Assembly: GCA_022419385.1 (NCBI GenBank) | Contig: JAJUBI010000010.1 | Coordinates: 62,001-126,000 of the forward strand | Source of the DNA: Paraconiothyrium sp. Pb-2020 | Taxonomy: Eukaryota; Ascomycota; Dothideomycetes; Pleosporales; Didymosphaeriaceae | Direction: 5' to 3' | Length of the DNA: 64,000 nucleotides | Shown: in pieces, positions 1 to 12,499 of the stretch | Position numbering within the stretch: the first letter of the stretch is position 1 | Layout: each line of letters starts with the position of its first letter | Notes under the pieces: generated by a model | Databases searched by the model: none | Told to the model about the DNA's origin: nothing | What the model saw: the letters and a program-made list of their open reading frames with translations, nothing else | Translations under genes and position numbers: made by a program

Positions 1-1600
1 GGGACTTGGAGGCAGTAGTAACAGCGCGCGAAGCGGGGGCGGGACAATTGTAGCGGGGGTGGGGTGTGAGGCTGCGGAGGATCACTTCGGAGGTCTTCGT
101 TCGGTTAGTCTCGTATCAATGTAGACTAGCTTGAGGCTCTGTACGAGTATCCCGCGCACGTTGCCAAGGCGCGATTCCTCGTCATGGTGGCAACAGTCAA
201 GGTTAAGCGCGATCCTTGCACATACCTCTGCTAAATACACTCCCTTCTTCTGAAAAAGTATTGGCATACGGTTCCCTCATCAGACATCGTTGTTTTGCTC
301 GCCAATGCCTCCTTTCGGCCACTGATCCCTTCCGGCATTCATTTGCCACGTATTCACGTTGCAATAGGGCGTCCTGGAGTTTTACCGGCATGCGCACTCG
401 GTGCTGGCGTTTAGCCTTACGTAACAAGGCTTTATCTCGTTGCTATCATTTAGAGCGTTGTGGCCTGAGTGTGTGGCGTGATCGCCTCGCGGGTCAGTGG
501 AGCTGGATGGTGTGGTGTTTTGTCGTTTCGCAGAGAAGCCATCCCTAGAAAATATGGTTTTCAAAAGGCTCTCCTCACGATGTTGAGTCTAGATTAGATG
601 CTGTAATCTTGTATAAAGAGCTGCGGCTAGAACACACAGTAGTACATCATAACGAATCACGAAAGGGACGCTGCCGTGAGTGGTCACCATCTTGGTATAA
701 TAACTATGGATTAATCAAAGGCTTCTCAGATCGCTTCTGGCCCAGGTTAGGAAACTTCAGATTCAGATTCGGCGATCTCGTTAATAACTGTAAGTTAGAA
801 TATGTCTGCCGAGAAGGGAAAAACAACGACTCGTATACATCCTATATGTAAAGTTGTATGGGGCGTAATGAGGTACTTGGGCGGAGTAGACGGGTGGCGG
901 CACCAACTGTATCTAAACGGAGAGGCATTGATTTCTCTACTTCTTAATCAAGTTAGTTTATGCAGAGACTGTAGAGCTTAAGGACATAAGACGCATCAAA
1001 TTACATGGTGCTTACTAATGGGAAAGATGGAAGGGATTAGGGGCTGGATACGAAGGGTTACTTAGTTAATTATCGAGGAACAACATGCTTGTTATATAGT
1101 AGTAGGTTTCCTCACTAACCAAAGCATACAGAATTAGTTCACAATTGTATTGTTTCCATTTATACCAATAGCGCCGTAAAATCTCGTTCTCTTATTCCTA
1201 TTTTCTGATAATGTCACGCAAATCTCGCCAATTAATCCAGTAGGGATTACATAGCTAAGTACCTAGTATACACCGTCCATGCTGCTATTAGTATGGTTGC
1301 GTGAAACGAGGTCGTTCAACACGTGGGCTGACGTCGGGTGTGGTCGACGCCTTGCTCGCGTGACTATATATGGCCCAATCTGTCTTGAATCGGAAAGATC
1401 GGGCCGGGGGAGGGGAAAGGGCGGGAAAGTAGGGATACTTAAGCTGCGATATCTTTCGACCATGTAAGCAAGACGCTGTATTATGCATAATACAGACAGG
1501 AAAGAGATCTCACCATTGTCCTGCTATCGTAAAGACCTCGCCCTAACCTCAGGTACTCTTCACTGCCGCTGGAAAGAGAAGACGCTCTACATAGCGTAGC
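1..1600. other. gene-poor stretch, no supported gene
   Basis: Only short open frames on both strands, none with recognisable domains. From about 850 to 1260 the sequence is AT-rich with frequent stops in all frames, as in mutated repeat DNA. I see no RNA gene or clear repeat here. Confidence 0.5.
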
Positions 1601-1624
1601 CCCGGCCGTTCCTGTCCGCCACGG

Positions 1625-1903
1625 TTTGCTTCAACGTCTACTCCATCGAACGAACCATGGCGGCGCGTGGACATTCTGACCGGAGAACTCAAGTATTAGG
1701 TTAAGTGGGAAGATCACAACAACACGCACAACGTATGGCTCTCTGCCGCGAACATGATCCACACCAAGGAAATGCGACAAGATTTCGATAGCGACCACCC
1801 GCTCACCAAAGAGTAGCGCCGATTAGAGAAGAAAGCACAAGCAAGAGTGTCGCGCAAAGAGGACAAGGAGCGGCAGCTGCCGGAACGGACGCCCGAAAAA
1901 TGA
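1625..1903 (+). pseudogene. chromodomain relic, probably from a transposon polyprotein
   Basis: One frame reads PWRRVDILTGELKY, a stop, then VKWEDHNNTHNVWLSAANM, then MRQDFDSDHPL. This follows the chromodomain pattern of a beta hairpin ending in YxVKW, an acidic turn, a W in the place of the TWEP motif, and a helix ending in a D/H-P-L step. A strongly basic coiled segment follows (RRLEKKAQARVSRKEDKER). Two in-frame TAG codons, at 1697-1699 and 1814-1816, and a final TGA interrupt it; both TAGs could be former CAG codons. Chromodomains of this kind sit at the C-terminus of integrases of Ty3/Gypsy chromoviruses in fungi. No integrase or reverse transcriptase could be read upstream, so the transposon origin is inference. 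Confidence 0.45.
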
Positions 1904-2159
1904 AGAAGGTGCGAGTGTGGCATATCCAGGCCAAAGTCACCTGATTGCCTAGCAGCGGTTATAGCTACGAGACTCGCCTTTCATTTCCACCATGCAAGGG
2001 TGCTGGCACAGGATAGCGTCGGACGTGCACCAGGCGCTACCAGCATTCAACGCAGGCTCTTACATGCTTAACAACCTAAAAGACACGTCCAGTCGGGACC
2101 CTAGTCCACAAGCCACGCTAAATCAATGTCTACACCAGTACCTCATCATTATTATAACC

Positions 2160-4860
2160 ACCTAAGTTCAGACTAGAAGTTCGGGCGTGCTGTTGCTCAA
2201 GAGACAGAGGTCCTGTAGCGTCTTTACCAAGGGGGCCGGACTTGACCTAGACTTCTGTGCTGATGGCCAATCTTGAAGTGCATGGCTGCTGTTCCCCGGT
2301 GCAGAGACCTGGGCGCTTGCTTTTGGGGCAATGGTTCTGGCAGCCGTGAGCAGGCAGGCATGTTTCAATCCTGTCTCAATCGGAAGCTCGTACGGCAGCG
2401 TCTGCGGAGTAGCTCGAATCATCGGCAAACGCTTTCTCTCGTGCTGCCTTCTTGCTCGGGAGCAGCGCCTCCATGTACGAAGCATCGGCGGTGCGACCGC
2501 CTACTGAAACTCGCCCGAAGCCAACGTGCTCGGTCGTGAAGAGGTACTGCACAATTCCGCGAATTTCTTGCATCGCATGTGGCCGCAGCGTTACAAAGCA
2601 TGTTAGTAGACTGCTGGCTGTGATTTTCCGTGCTGTGATTCTTATGCTCGAAGGTCGGAAGCTGGTTCGAGAGATTGTAGTGGACAAGTCGCTCGTGATC
2701 GTGAAAGCCACAAAGTCTACAACCTCCCTGGAGCCGCCATGGCGACGAGGCGTAATCTTGCCTCCTTGTGGAAACGGCACAATTTGACAGATCTCGTCAA
2801 AAGATTGCTTCCACCTATCAATCGGGCATACTTGGCCGCACTGTGCTGAGGATGAGGTGGCGAATCAACGGATCCACGGTGCTTCTTCGACCATCGGAAT
2901 GGCGAGGCCATGAGCCTCCACAGCTGCAACGCTGGGGAGCTGTCCGACCAAAGCGCGGTTGAGCAGCGACCCCTTTAGGATGAAAGTCGTGACCCCTGCA
3001 TATGGTAGCTTAGCACCGAGCTCTCCAGGACAAAGTACATGCTGGTCAAGTTCGTCAAGTGCTTTTCCGAAGAGACTTGAAGACTGGTACGCTAGCACGC
3101 TGCGTAGATGTCTCTCTGCACGTGAAAACGGCCTTGCCCTCAGACCATACCTTCGCAACTTGGCAGTCCTGGGAGCTATGGTACTCGCAAGCACCTGCAG
3201 TCGTAACGTTTGCCTGCATCACCAACGGCTTTTGAGCACACTATCTTGGATCTGCACCGCAAGGAAGCATGTGAACAGGTTACTTCAAGTGCGTGCTCCT
3301 CGCCCACGCCTTGGTTGACGCAGCGCACTCTTTGTCTGAGCACTGGAAACTCCACTCGCTGTCGACACGGCTTTTATCGCCGATGATGGACGAGTCGATC
3401 TGGCAGTGTTCTTCGCCACCGTAGAGAGCCTCGAGGATCCACACCTATATCTACCAGTTTGAATGCACCAGCCTGTCTAGTCGCCAGAGCCGATCGGCCT
3501 GGCCGCGTGTCTCTACGAAGGCTACGAGAAGCTGTGCGTGTTCGTACTCATCGCGAATTGTGGCCAGCTCAAAGAGCTGTAGAGATGTCGTTGCGGCAGG
3601 AAGGTGCAAGAGCCTGCGATGAAGCACGTGCAGTCCGCTCATCTCCCACCTGCTAGCTGCAGCTGTCTCCCCCCGGACGACGAAAGCTCTCCCAGTCCCC
3701 GACAGCGCAGCAGTTCACCGTGTTGAGCTGTAAACCCTAGTGGCCCAGCACGAACATTAATTCTTCCACTTGCTATGATGGTCGTAGCAGTTGCAACCAC
3801 TCGAATTGAGGGCCGCACAGAACCCTGTCCAAGCTGCGGGAAAGCATCATCGAGCTCAACTCGATTCGGAAGAGTACAATTTCGTTGACGCTAGCTGCCA
3901 TGCAACGTGCAACAGCGCGCAACGTCAAAGACTGGCAGTCCTGGGAAGCAGCAGTCTTTGTACTCCAATCGAGCCGTTTCGTTTCCATCGGGTATAGTTG
4001 TCGCCGCTGCTTCGGTGGCTTCAACAACCGTCTATGAGCTGTGAATCCTTGCGTCGTCGGCCAATCTGTTCGTAGTCTTGACGTGTGACCACTGCAGGCT
4101 GTTGGCGTGAAGCAGGAGAGGCGGCGGAGAGATATCTCCCAACATACGACATTGCGAAAGCGCTCCATGAGGTCCTTTTTGGTTGCGTAAAGCAGCCGGA
4201 CTTCCTGTCCAGAAAGCGGATACCAGCGCCACCTCTGTGCCAAGCTCGCAGAATGTTCTCCATGGCGAGAGGCTGTTTCTGTAGCTGTATGAAGATCCGT
4301 GGGGGCATCGCTAGAGACATGATGTGGCAGGCTGCTCAGGATCCAGACATATGATAGTTGCGACAGGGAGCTATACGGTGGCAGGTTTCTGGAGGTGTGC
4401 GCCTGCCTAGACTCTACGATCGGTGCTGGGCCCAAACGGGAAGTAATGGGCCAACTTGGCCCGGCGATAGGGGAAGAAGTAGGCCTAGCAAGCACAGCAT
4501 GAAGCAACTGACGTCAGCTATGTTTGTCTAAACGTGTGCATTTTCTTTTTCGGGCATCTGAGCAGTCGTAAACATGGCATTGCAGGAGAGGTGCTTGCAA
4601 GCCAATCCGCAGTTCTCGGTGAGACGTGGGCGTCTACAAAAGACATCGCGCCTCCAAAAATATGTCAAACAGTACGCGATAAGAATCGAGTGGAGTTGTT
4701 TGCCTTGCAGCGATTGCTCTCAGTACCTTTAGCTGCGGCTCATCTCTCATACGCACAGGTCTTGACGTACGACAAAATGCTACTGTTAGTTGCTTGTGGG
4801 CTGGGAGTACACTACCACGCAAACTACAAGACGACGATGCCTAGTTCATGGTAATGACGA
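2160..4860. other. mosaic of decayed coding-like frames, unidentified
   Basis: Moderate-GC sequence with coding-like pieces that change frame and strand. Examples are the minus-strand frame 2376-2780 (ends with a K/A/E-rich stretch), a plus-strand frame over about 3480-3960 interrupted by several TAG and TGA codons, and the open plus frame ending at 4854. None gives a recognisable domain. This is most simply an old, heavily mutated gene or mobile element; strand and identity remain open. Confidence 0.3.
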
Positions 4861-4899
4861 TAGATATCAGGAAATTCATTGCCGTTTCGCGATGTGATG

Positions 4900-6130
4900 A
4901 AAGAAGCCGCTCAATATCGGCATAGGCCTGCAGTACCAGTCCTCGGCGCCTTGTGCGCCATTGGCCGTTGGGTTTCTCTTCGCCAGACTGACGGATGTGC
5001 AAAAAGACACGACGACCTGACTCCCCTGCAAATGTCGCTGCCGCTTACCAGTTTCAGCAGGGCCAGCGCATGGCTACAATCGCCTTCGTTTCCCGTGATC
5101 CTTATGCTAAAAGAATCGTGTAGTCCTTACGCGTCGGCTAGCCTCTGTGCTGTTAAGAACGGCCTGCACATGTTGTAGGTGTTGATCGTTCCTCACTTTA
5201 CCTTCAGAGTAACGTGGCTTCTGTCTCCACTGTAACGGACATCTCAAGATCTCCGCCTTGTCAAAGTGCCCGCCTACGCTGTATATGGCTACTTGTTTAC
5301 GAAGAACTGGAGCGACCTACTCCGTAGCATCCTGTATATAACTCTGCAGACATCGGTCGCTATAAGAATCTTTTAGTAAACGTGCCCATTTCATCCTATC
5401 GGCTATCTTAGATTAAGTTATCCCATAGATATTTTTGCCTAGATTTTACTCCTTTGCTTAGACTCTCGAAGCTTGTTTCCATCCGTAGAGTAATTGCTAC
5501 GTGCCTTTATTAATAGAACAGCCCTTCGACTTTACCAAATATCTCTACTGACGCCTATCCCTCTATTATTTTGGAAATCTCTTCCACCTCGCACTCTTAA
5601 TCGCTCTCGGTATCACTATTTGTCTATAATGTATTACCATCTAATAGGCCTTGAACACAATAAGATGGTGGACGGCCGTCATCTCAACTGTGTCTATGGA
5701 CTCTTATGAGTTGCCACTGTTAGGCTTCCCGTTCACTTTGATGGGTATGGATGCACCAGAGTCTGATAGACTTATCTGCGAAGCCATAGTGACATGGCCC
5801 AACACACTAGGATCATATAATAATAAAGGAGCAAATTTGCTTCTACTGCCGTCATCAGCTTGCCACAAACTACGCACATCCTAGGCAAGATAGCCCGTTA
5901 CAGTATCAAATTCTCCCAAGTGGTTTACGACTTGCGCTTGTCGACCGTTGCCGGGACATCAGTGTCTCCACGGTTAGTTCAAGTTCGGAGCTGGTGTGGC
6001 ACTCTTCCCTATCCTCTAGCCTAATCGACCTTTATCAGTTTACACTTTGTTTGACAGGCTAGTTCTGAATCTACCGATGAAGTGACATCAAAGGGTGTGG
6101 GCAATGGATGTATTCGGCTTCCGACTGTTG
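4900..6130. other. gene-poor, partly AT-rich stretch
   Basis: From about 5200 to 5950 stops are dense in all frames and the sequence is AT-rich. No motif, RNA gene or tandem repeat was seen. Confidence 0.4.
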
Positions 6131-8230
6131 CTCAATATAAGCCGACAGACATTGCGGTGTGGCGCCGCCATGCTGATTCGATCTCTGAATGATGCATGTG
6201 CATGCTCGCAAGAAACGGGGTATCAACGAGGTAATAGCCGGGAAGTGTGACACCTTTGCAGAGAACGACAGGATCGCAGTGCCAAGGGATGTAAATGGTG
6301 TTGGCATAGCTTTGGCAGGGCAACTCCCAGCCCTTTCCGTCGACCTTCCCTTCGTAGCAGGGGAAAGAGAGGCTCGCGAACCCAACTTCCTTTCGAAAGT
6401 ACAGTTGCAACAACGATTTGTATGGTTGCATCTGTCTCGTATAGGTATTCAGAAAATCGTTGACGATGCGCAGGCGGTGAGAAACGAGATCATCCGCGTT
6501 TGAACGCCCGCTTCGCACGACGCTGTTATGTATCTGCCGCGAACAGGCTTTGATGCTCCTGCGGCGCAAAGGTCGAGTCATCGGTAAGGAGCTCCACCGG
6601 ATCTTTGAGTGCTATGATGCCTGGTCGCTCCGCTGCGGGGTGACCAGGTGTAGAGAATCAGCGCAGCGCTCATGTGGGCACCAAGTGGCGGACCACATCC
6701 CGCAAGTACATCCGTAGCCAATGTTGGCACTTTGAATTTTCGTCTCGTTGGAGATGGAGCCTCCGTTGGTCCGACTAATGCTCTTTCGAGGGTTAATTAT
6801 ATTCCGTCGTCGGTGGTATGACACTTCACCCGCTTTCGAAGCGTCTGTCTCTTGGTCAAGTCTCCAGCTATACATATCCGTCCGCCATTTGACTTTGTAT
6901 ATGCTCTTAGTGAGAGGATCGTATTCGGACTCTGCTCTCGAACGCTGGACCAGGAGATTTGGGCTTCTCAGCATGGTTGCCAAGCGGGTGGACGGCAAGA
7001 AACGAAATAGCTGCATTAATGTTACTCATGTCGTTAAGGTAGTGGCCAACAGGGTTGAAGCGTTCCGGTGCCCGGCAAACTTCATCACGCAACTGAGCGA
7101 GCAGCCACCGCCTAGTACTAATTAGCTGCTGTTCCTGCAATGGAAATAATCACGCGTACCGTCAACCCTGATTAGCGCCTCTCTTCGACCGGCATGTGAA
7201 CCCATCCCTAGGGAAAATCCGTTCGGATGGCCCACTTTGTGCACTGGCTTCCCCGAGGATTGGTGTTCTTCGCTTTCTTGATCGGCCCACCCGCGCGCAT
7301 CTGCGGAAACGCGGCATCCATGAGAACATGATCATTTCCATAATGTAGTACTACTCGCCACGCTGTGGCCGAGCGGCGAAAATGTCTTGATAATTTTGAG
7401 GTCTTTGGAAGCTTGGCCCTTGTGAAGATTCATGAGGACGAGCGTAAAGAGGGTTTGCAGAGTACTCCATCACTCGTATAAGGGGTGCTGCGGCCAAGTA
7501 CCCTAAGCATTCGGATTAAACGTACATGCCAAAAGGCATCCTGTATCCCCTCCGCGAATCTCACGTCGAAGCCTATTGTAAGGTCTGGCCCACGTGAGGA
7601 TCGAACAACCGTGCAAACAACATCCTAGGTTGCAGTATCAGAGATGAACATCTGTATAGAAATATTGTTTACTTACCTCGTAGTTCTCCATGCACAGCTC
7701 CCGCAGCCTTGCACTTGGAAAGGAAGATACATTGACCAAGACTGCAAGACAGACGAGAACACCCTCATATAGGTAAAATGATGGTCACGTTCCCAAACAG
7801 CTTCTGCATGTGGATGAGATCGTCTCACCAGGAAGGTGGGTTGCATTTCTGCTGTGCACAAAATTTCTTGGTCTTGAGATGCGTTTGCAGATACTGACCG
7901 GTCGACTCGGGACCACCGCGAAGGATCTATGGGGCTCTCTGCTTGCTGTGCAAATCGAAACGTGGGTTTGCTTGGAGATGATCCCGTGCTCACGTTTCTG
8001 AAGCGTCGCACTTGCTCCGCATAATGTGGACTTTCAGAGGGTCGTCTCGATTGTCCAGCCTTCCCTCGTAGACAAAGCAACCGTGTCAGCAAGCATTTTC
8101 AAACTCCTGAGGCTCTGGTATTGGCATCAGGGAATACGTTCGAACAACTCATGGTTCATCATCGTTGTGGAGGCGCGACCGGCTGAGTCGCAGCAGCGTC
8201 CGTGTGGAGATGGCAGTGTTGTTCATTGAA
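6130..8230. other. decayed coding-like segments, unidentified
   Basis: Coding-like frames occur on both strands: 6189-6503 (+), 6612-7016 (-, with a CTCGMW and CPHERC cysteine pattern) and a plus frame over 7860-8230 that passes through several stop codons. None has a start, a splice structure or a domain I recognise, so these are listed as relics and not as genes. Confidence 0.25.
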
Positions 8231-8239
8231 AGCTAGAAC

Positions 8240-8940
8240 TCTAGAACACATGAGAGCTTCCGAAACCAGCAGGAGAGCTTAATGAAGTTAACCTAGAGGC
8301 CCGAAGAAGCTGTATGTAGAGACAAACGCAAGAAGCTAACTGACTAGCGCGTGATAAGGTGTACCCATGGGTCCATATGGAGGAAGGCGCTATTGACTCA
8401 TTTTCTTTGGGGGCGAATTGAATCCCGTCACTTTAGTGTAAATTTGTTTTATATATTAAAGGCGCTACGGTGCTTCTCCCCTTTGTTGAGCCTAATTCCC
8501 GCGGTCTCTGACTAACTCCATAAACCGATAGTGCGATTTGTTGGCGGCAGCTTAGGGGCCGCGTATGCACAAAGCACACGTGTATATGGTTTTTGACATT
8601 ATAGATGGTACTCTCTTTACCCCTAGGTCTTACTTCTGGGTGTGTAGGTAGGTAGGGAGTCGGTGGCGTCTTCTTTCGGCATTTTGATCACGTGCTATCA
8701 GGCAACGTTCGTGGGAAACGCTATGGTATTGAATTATTAGTGTTCCTTTGAGCGTTGAGTAGTGATGCCTAGGATAGAACTATGGTACGAAATATAGCTA
8801 CTTAATAGTACTGAGTATCACTTACTGCAGTTAAACTGTGCATCACCTACCTCACTTCACCTCCTACATCCTCCACACCCATGTCCACATACTCCATCTA
8901 GCCATCTTCACTAATCATGAGTCGGTGGCGTGGTCCTATT
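8240..8940. other. no gene seen
   Basis: Stops in all frames, mixed composition. No repeat or RNA gene recognised. Confidence 0.4.
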
Positions 8941-8959
8941 GTGACGATTTTCCAGCGCC

Positions 8960-9229
8960 ATGTCGCTGCTTCCGAACATGGATCACATCGCCGCTCCCGA
9001 GGCCCACGATCTTTTGGCTGTCGACGGAGCTCTTGAACTGGTGAGCAGTAGATTATCTTTAGACCATGCCAGTATCAGCGGACAGACCGCGAGTCCGATG
9101 ATGTATGAGATGACGGAAGAGTGGTTCCAGCGGGGTCGGGAGGTATATGTTTCCTGGCGAACGGCCACGGCCTCAGGACAAATCCAGCATGCGCTGCTGT
9201 TGCTACCGATGGTCATGAGTCGAATGTAG
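8960..9229 (+). CDS. hypothetical small protein, 89 aa
   Basis: Uninterrupted frame beginning MSLLPNMDHIAAPEAHDLLA from an ATG preceded by GCC, a favourable fungal start context. The composition is protein-like, with an acidic N-terminal half, a central MYEMTEEWFQRG stretch and a leucine-rich end. There is no signal peptide, membrane helix or known domain. It may be a real small gene, one exon of a larger one, or a relic that has so far escaped stop codons. Confidence 0.35.
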   Translation: MSLLPNMDHIAAPEAHDLLAVDGALELVSSRLSLDHASISGQTASPMMYEMTEEWFQRGREVYVSWRTATASGQIQHALLLLPMVMSRM

Positions 9230-9532
9230 CCTTCGCTGTCATCCACCTCTCAACAGACATGTATATATATGAATGACATCCGCGATGGATGAGGCGCGAA
9301 ACTTGGGTGTCTCAAGCGAAGCGGAGGGGATTGCGCGTGGGTCGAATCGTATCGTGTTCTAGATGTGCATGGTTGATAAAGATCAAAGATCCCAGGACGT
9401 TAAGCTCACCTTAAATTTTGGAAGGTTGGGTATCGCTTCCTAAAACACACTTTAGGGTAAGTTGCCTCTTCCCATGCACCATGCGCTTCCATGCGAACGT
9501 TGCTGTTTTAGTGTACGAGTGTAGATGACGCG

Positions 9533-9790
9533 CTAGTGTCTGAGACAGATGGCTTTCACTGCTTCTCCTGTTCTTATATAGGATAGCTCCCTAGTCGCAT
9601 CTTCGACAGTTGCTACCGGGGACCCATGGTACAAATCGTCATTCCACTTGGAGACTATGGCGTGATTGTCGCTGCTGGAGTCAAATGTTGAAGGGACCAG
9701 CTCGTCATCATCCCGGGAGACGGACCACGCGAGGTAGGGTGGGAGAGCCAGTCGCCACCCTCCTTGTCCATCACAACAGGCCGTTGACAT
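9533..9790 (-). CDS. hypothetical small protein, 85 aa
   Basis: The open frame starts at an ATG at 9790 (MSTACCDGQGGWRLALPPYL). Its middle is hydrophilic and acidic (RDDDELVPSTFDSSSD), followed by VSKWNDDLYHG. It looks coding by composition, but no family is recognised and no flanking exon could be joined with confidence. Confidence 0.3.
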   Translation of the reverse strand: MSTACCDGQGGWRLALPPYLAWSVSRDDDELVPSTFDSSSDNHAIVSKWNDDLYHGSPVATVEDATRELSYIRTGEAVKAICLRH

Positions 9791-10894
9791 GAACTATGCC
9801 TCTATGTACGACCGGGATTTCCCTACTTACTTTTCTGCCTTTATCCTTGCGGTCTGGTCGCTAGAGGAATTGAGGTTGGTGCAAGCACGACCTGAGGACG
9901 CGAGTGTATGTACAGCCGGAAGAGAGCGTAGAGCGGAAGTGATCCCTTGTACGGGACAGTATTAAGTGTATCCGCATTGCGCTTTGGGGTGATTGACCTA
10001 CAGTATGCCAGAAACGAGTCTAATGCGCCGAGACAGGGTGCCCAGGAGCTTGCATTCCATGTTACAAAGTCTTGCAGGGGCCCCTCTGAAACCGGGGAAT
10101 AACTTTATACGGAGCCAGAGGAGAGTCTTGTGTGGACGCGGCGGCCATATAATACTTTCCTTCCACTCTCTTACATGATGACAGGGCCCAGTTAGGGCGC
10201 AAGAAGAGCTGGTTTGTGTAGACCTTAAGCCACCTGGGGGTTGCTCCTCGTGTCCTCCAGTTGTTAGCACCTCACGTGCGATTTAAGTAGAGCGGACTCA
10301 CCAAGAGCTTCAGGCAAGAGGAAATTTCAATATACACGAGATAACACAGTCGGATATTAAGGATCATAATAATAGCAAGGTCGTTTACGGGGAACTTGAC
10401 AGTTGGTAGCGGTTCTTAACACGTAGTTCCATCGATACCCGTTTCTGATAATTGATGATGCCTATGGGGGGTATAAGGTACATGAATGAGCCCTGTTTCC
10501 TCCACCACCTCTCCCCACAGAACCTCGCAGGGGAAGTGGAGGTCAAAGAAGCTTCGAGACATGTCTAGCTCCATCCCAAGACTGCGGACTCAACATTGCC
10601 AACATGTCTTTTGTCGGCAGCCATGTCGACTACTGTGCTGGGGAATACGGCATGTAGTCACGCAGGTACACCACGTGCACATATCTGACGCGAGGTATAG
10701 TATTCGCTTGTGAAGGATGCATTTGAGCCCTGTCGTTGCCACGACGCAAAGAAGCGTTCAAGATCTGCAATGCGTCGTATGAAATAGTCGTGTTGCTACG
10801 CAAGGAGCGAAAGCAACGCGATGACAGCCTGTGCGTGTGGACCTTGACAAAGGATCCGTAGCTTGCCGGTGGCTCCTAGTCTGTACGACGCTAG

Positions 10895-11170
10895 GTTCTC
10901 GTCTCTTGCCTTGGTCGATCGGCTCTGTCCGTGGATTCCAATTCCCTTGTCACGACAAAGGGCCAGAACTTTCCGTTCCGTGCATCCCATGATGCGCAGG
11001 TTTCTGTATATGCAGTCCCAGCGCAAGATGCAGGAAGTCCAAACAACAAGCCCTTTGCGTCCGTCGACGAGATCCAGGAGACCCGATGCGCGTGTGGCGT
11101 TCTTCTTGTGATCCGCGAGTGGGCCGCAACGCTGGGACTGCGAGAAGTCGAAACACTACCACATCAATAA
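10895..11170 (+). pseudogene. coding-like relic without a start codon
   Basis: An open frame of about 90 codons preceded by TAG, with no ATG. It includes VDSNSLVTTKGQNFPF and the acidic stretch FASVDEIQETRCACG followed by a hydrophobic VLLVIREWAATLGL. It reads as an internal protein piece. It could be an exon of a gene whose other parts are lost, and no function can be assigned. Confidence 0.3.
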
Positions 11171-11568
11171 TCCACAATGCTACGCGACTTGTTAGAAATG
11201 ACCCAGCTAGCTAAAACCCACCGGTGCCGTCTTGCCGCGATCGTCGCTGCCCCCGCCGCTTCTCATCCCCGGAAATGTTGACCCGATCCACTATACGCTT
11301 ACTCCCTCGTCTGCCTAGACACCAGGCCATCTGATCAAGTGCAGAACAGACTCTGTCCCGTAGAGCGGGTCCTTCCACTCCCAATATAGTGACGCATTGC
11401 CAAGACAAGAATGCGTGACCATGAAGAGAGCCAAGCAGGTGTACTTGTGGGTTGAATGTTAGCACTGCGGCTTAGGAAAGCGTGGAAAATGTCCTCTTGC
11501 AGTGTCTCTGCTGCACTTTCCATAATTGTGATAATAATAGTTCGCCCATACCTAGCGATAGCTAGCAC

Positions 11569-11829
11569 ATGCGCCAAATGCGAGGGTTGAAGAAGCATCT
11601 CGACCACCTCTTGCGCGAGAAAGTATTGCTAGGAGGAAGGGAGGTGGGGACGGCAACCGAAACTTGTTTCGTGAGGTGTGCTTACGAAGAACATGTGCTC
11701 GCAGAGGAGGGTTTTTCATGGGACAGGGCTGCATTTCGAGGCCGGGAGCAAGCGGCCGCGGTGAAGAAATTTATGCGGCGGGTAATCGGCCCTCGGGGGT
11801 TAGTTGAGTACGCGCCGAGACGGCACTGA
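11569..11829 (+). CDS. hypothetical small protein, 86 aa
   Basis: ATG-started open frame (MRQMRGLKKHLDHLLREKVL). It is mostly charged and helical in character, with EEHVLAEEGFSWDRAAFRGRE and a basic C-terminus. It lies 11 bases upstream of a second plus-strand ORF (11841-12176), so the two could be exons of one gene. No domain is recognised. Confidence 0.3.
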   Translation: MRQMRGLKKHLDHLLREKVLLGGREVGTATETCFVRCAYEEHVLAEEGFSWDRAAFRGREQAAAVKKFMRRVIGPRGLVEYAPRRH

Positions 11830-11840
11830 GTAGAAAGACG

Positions 11841-12176
11841 ATGCAGTTTGACGAGAGGCGGGGTCCTGGAGCTGGACAGGGAGCAGACGTGAGGTCGTCA
11901 GAAGCTGTTTTATGCGCTAGCCACTTGGGCAGCTTGGATGGTCGTCGAAGCGCCTTCGCAGCCGTCGAGCCCCTCGTATGCGAACATGCAGACGGCCCGA
12001 AGAGCCTGCAAACGCGCAGGTCTTTGGTTCCAACAAACATCTCAGGTGGACGCCACAGCCGTTGCAAGAGGCGGATGTCTCTCGCAGGTACACTACGATA
12101 TGCGGCAGTCAGGCAGCTAGGTAATGTACATCAGATCGATCGGTGCAAACTGACCTTCATTCGTCATCTAATGTGA
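11841..12176 (+). CDS. hypothetical protein, 111 aa
   Basis: The open frame starts at an ATG (MQFDERRGPGAGQGADVRSS) and is rich in R, S and A, without membrane segments. It has no recognisable domain. It sits directly downstream of the 11569-11829 ORF on the same strand. Confidence 0.25.
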   Translation: MQFDERRGPGAGQGADVRSSEAVLCASHLGSLDGRRSAFAAVEPLVCEHADGPKSLQTRRSLVPTNISGGRHSRCKRRMSLAGTLRYAAVRQLGNVHQIDRCKLTFIRHLM

Positions 12177-12499
12177 GCATTATTGTTGATCCGGTATGCT
12201 TGAGACGCAACGGGCGGCGCTATTGGGTGCTTTTGTATGCCCTCCTCTGATGGAGAAAGCGTGCAAGAGATGCTCGCCCCCCTGAAAATCATTTCCCATC
12301 GGCACCACCACACGAATGGTGAGCGCTCCACATGGCCCAACAGCAGAGCCTCGAATTTGCACCCCGCATCGCAATATCCAATTTCGCGCCGACAGGAGCG
12401 GAGCAGGAGCAAGACTTTTCTCTGCTCGAGCTCAGGATGTCCGCGCGCTCGACCTAGACTAACAGAACCGTAATGATAGGTCCTCTCCCTTGTTTTATG

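Noticed and set aside
3773..4507. 244-codon minus-strand ORF
   Set aside because: Low protein character (S, T, R and L-rich without patterns) and the plus strand carries coding-like pieces; treated as a shadow.
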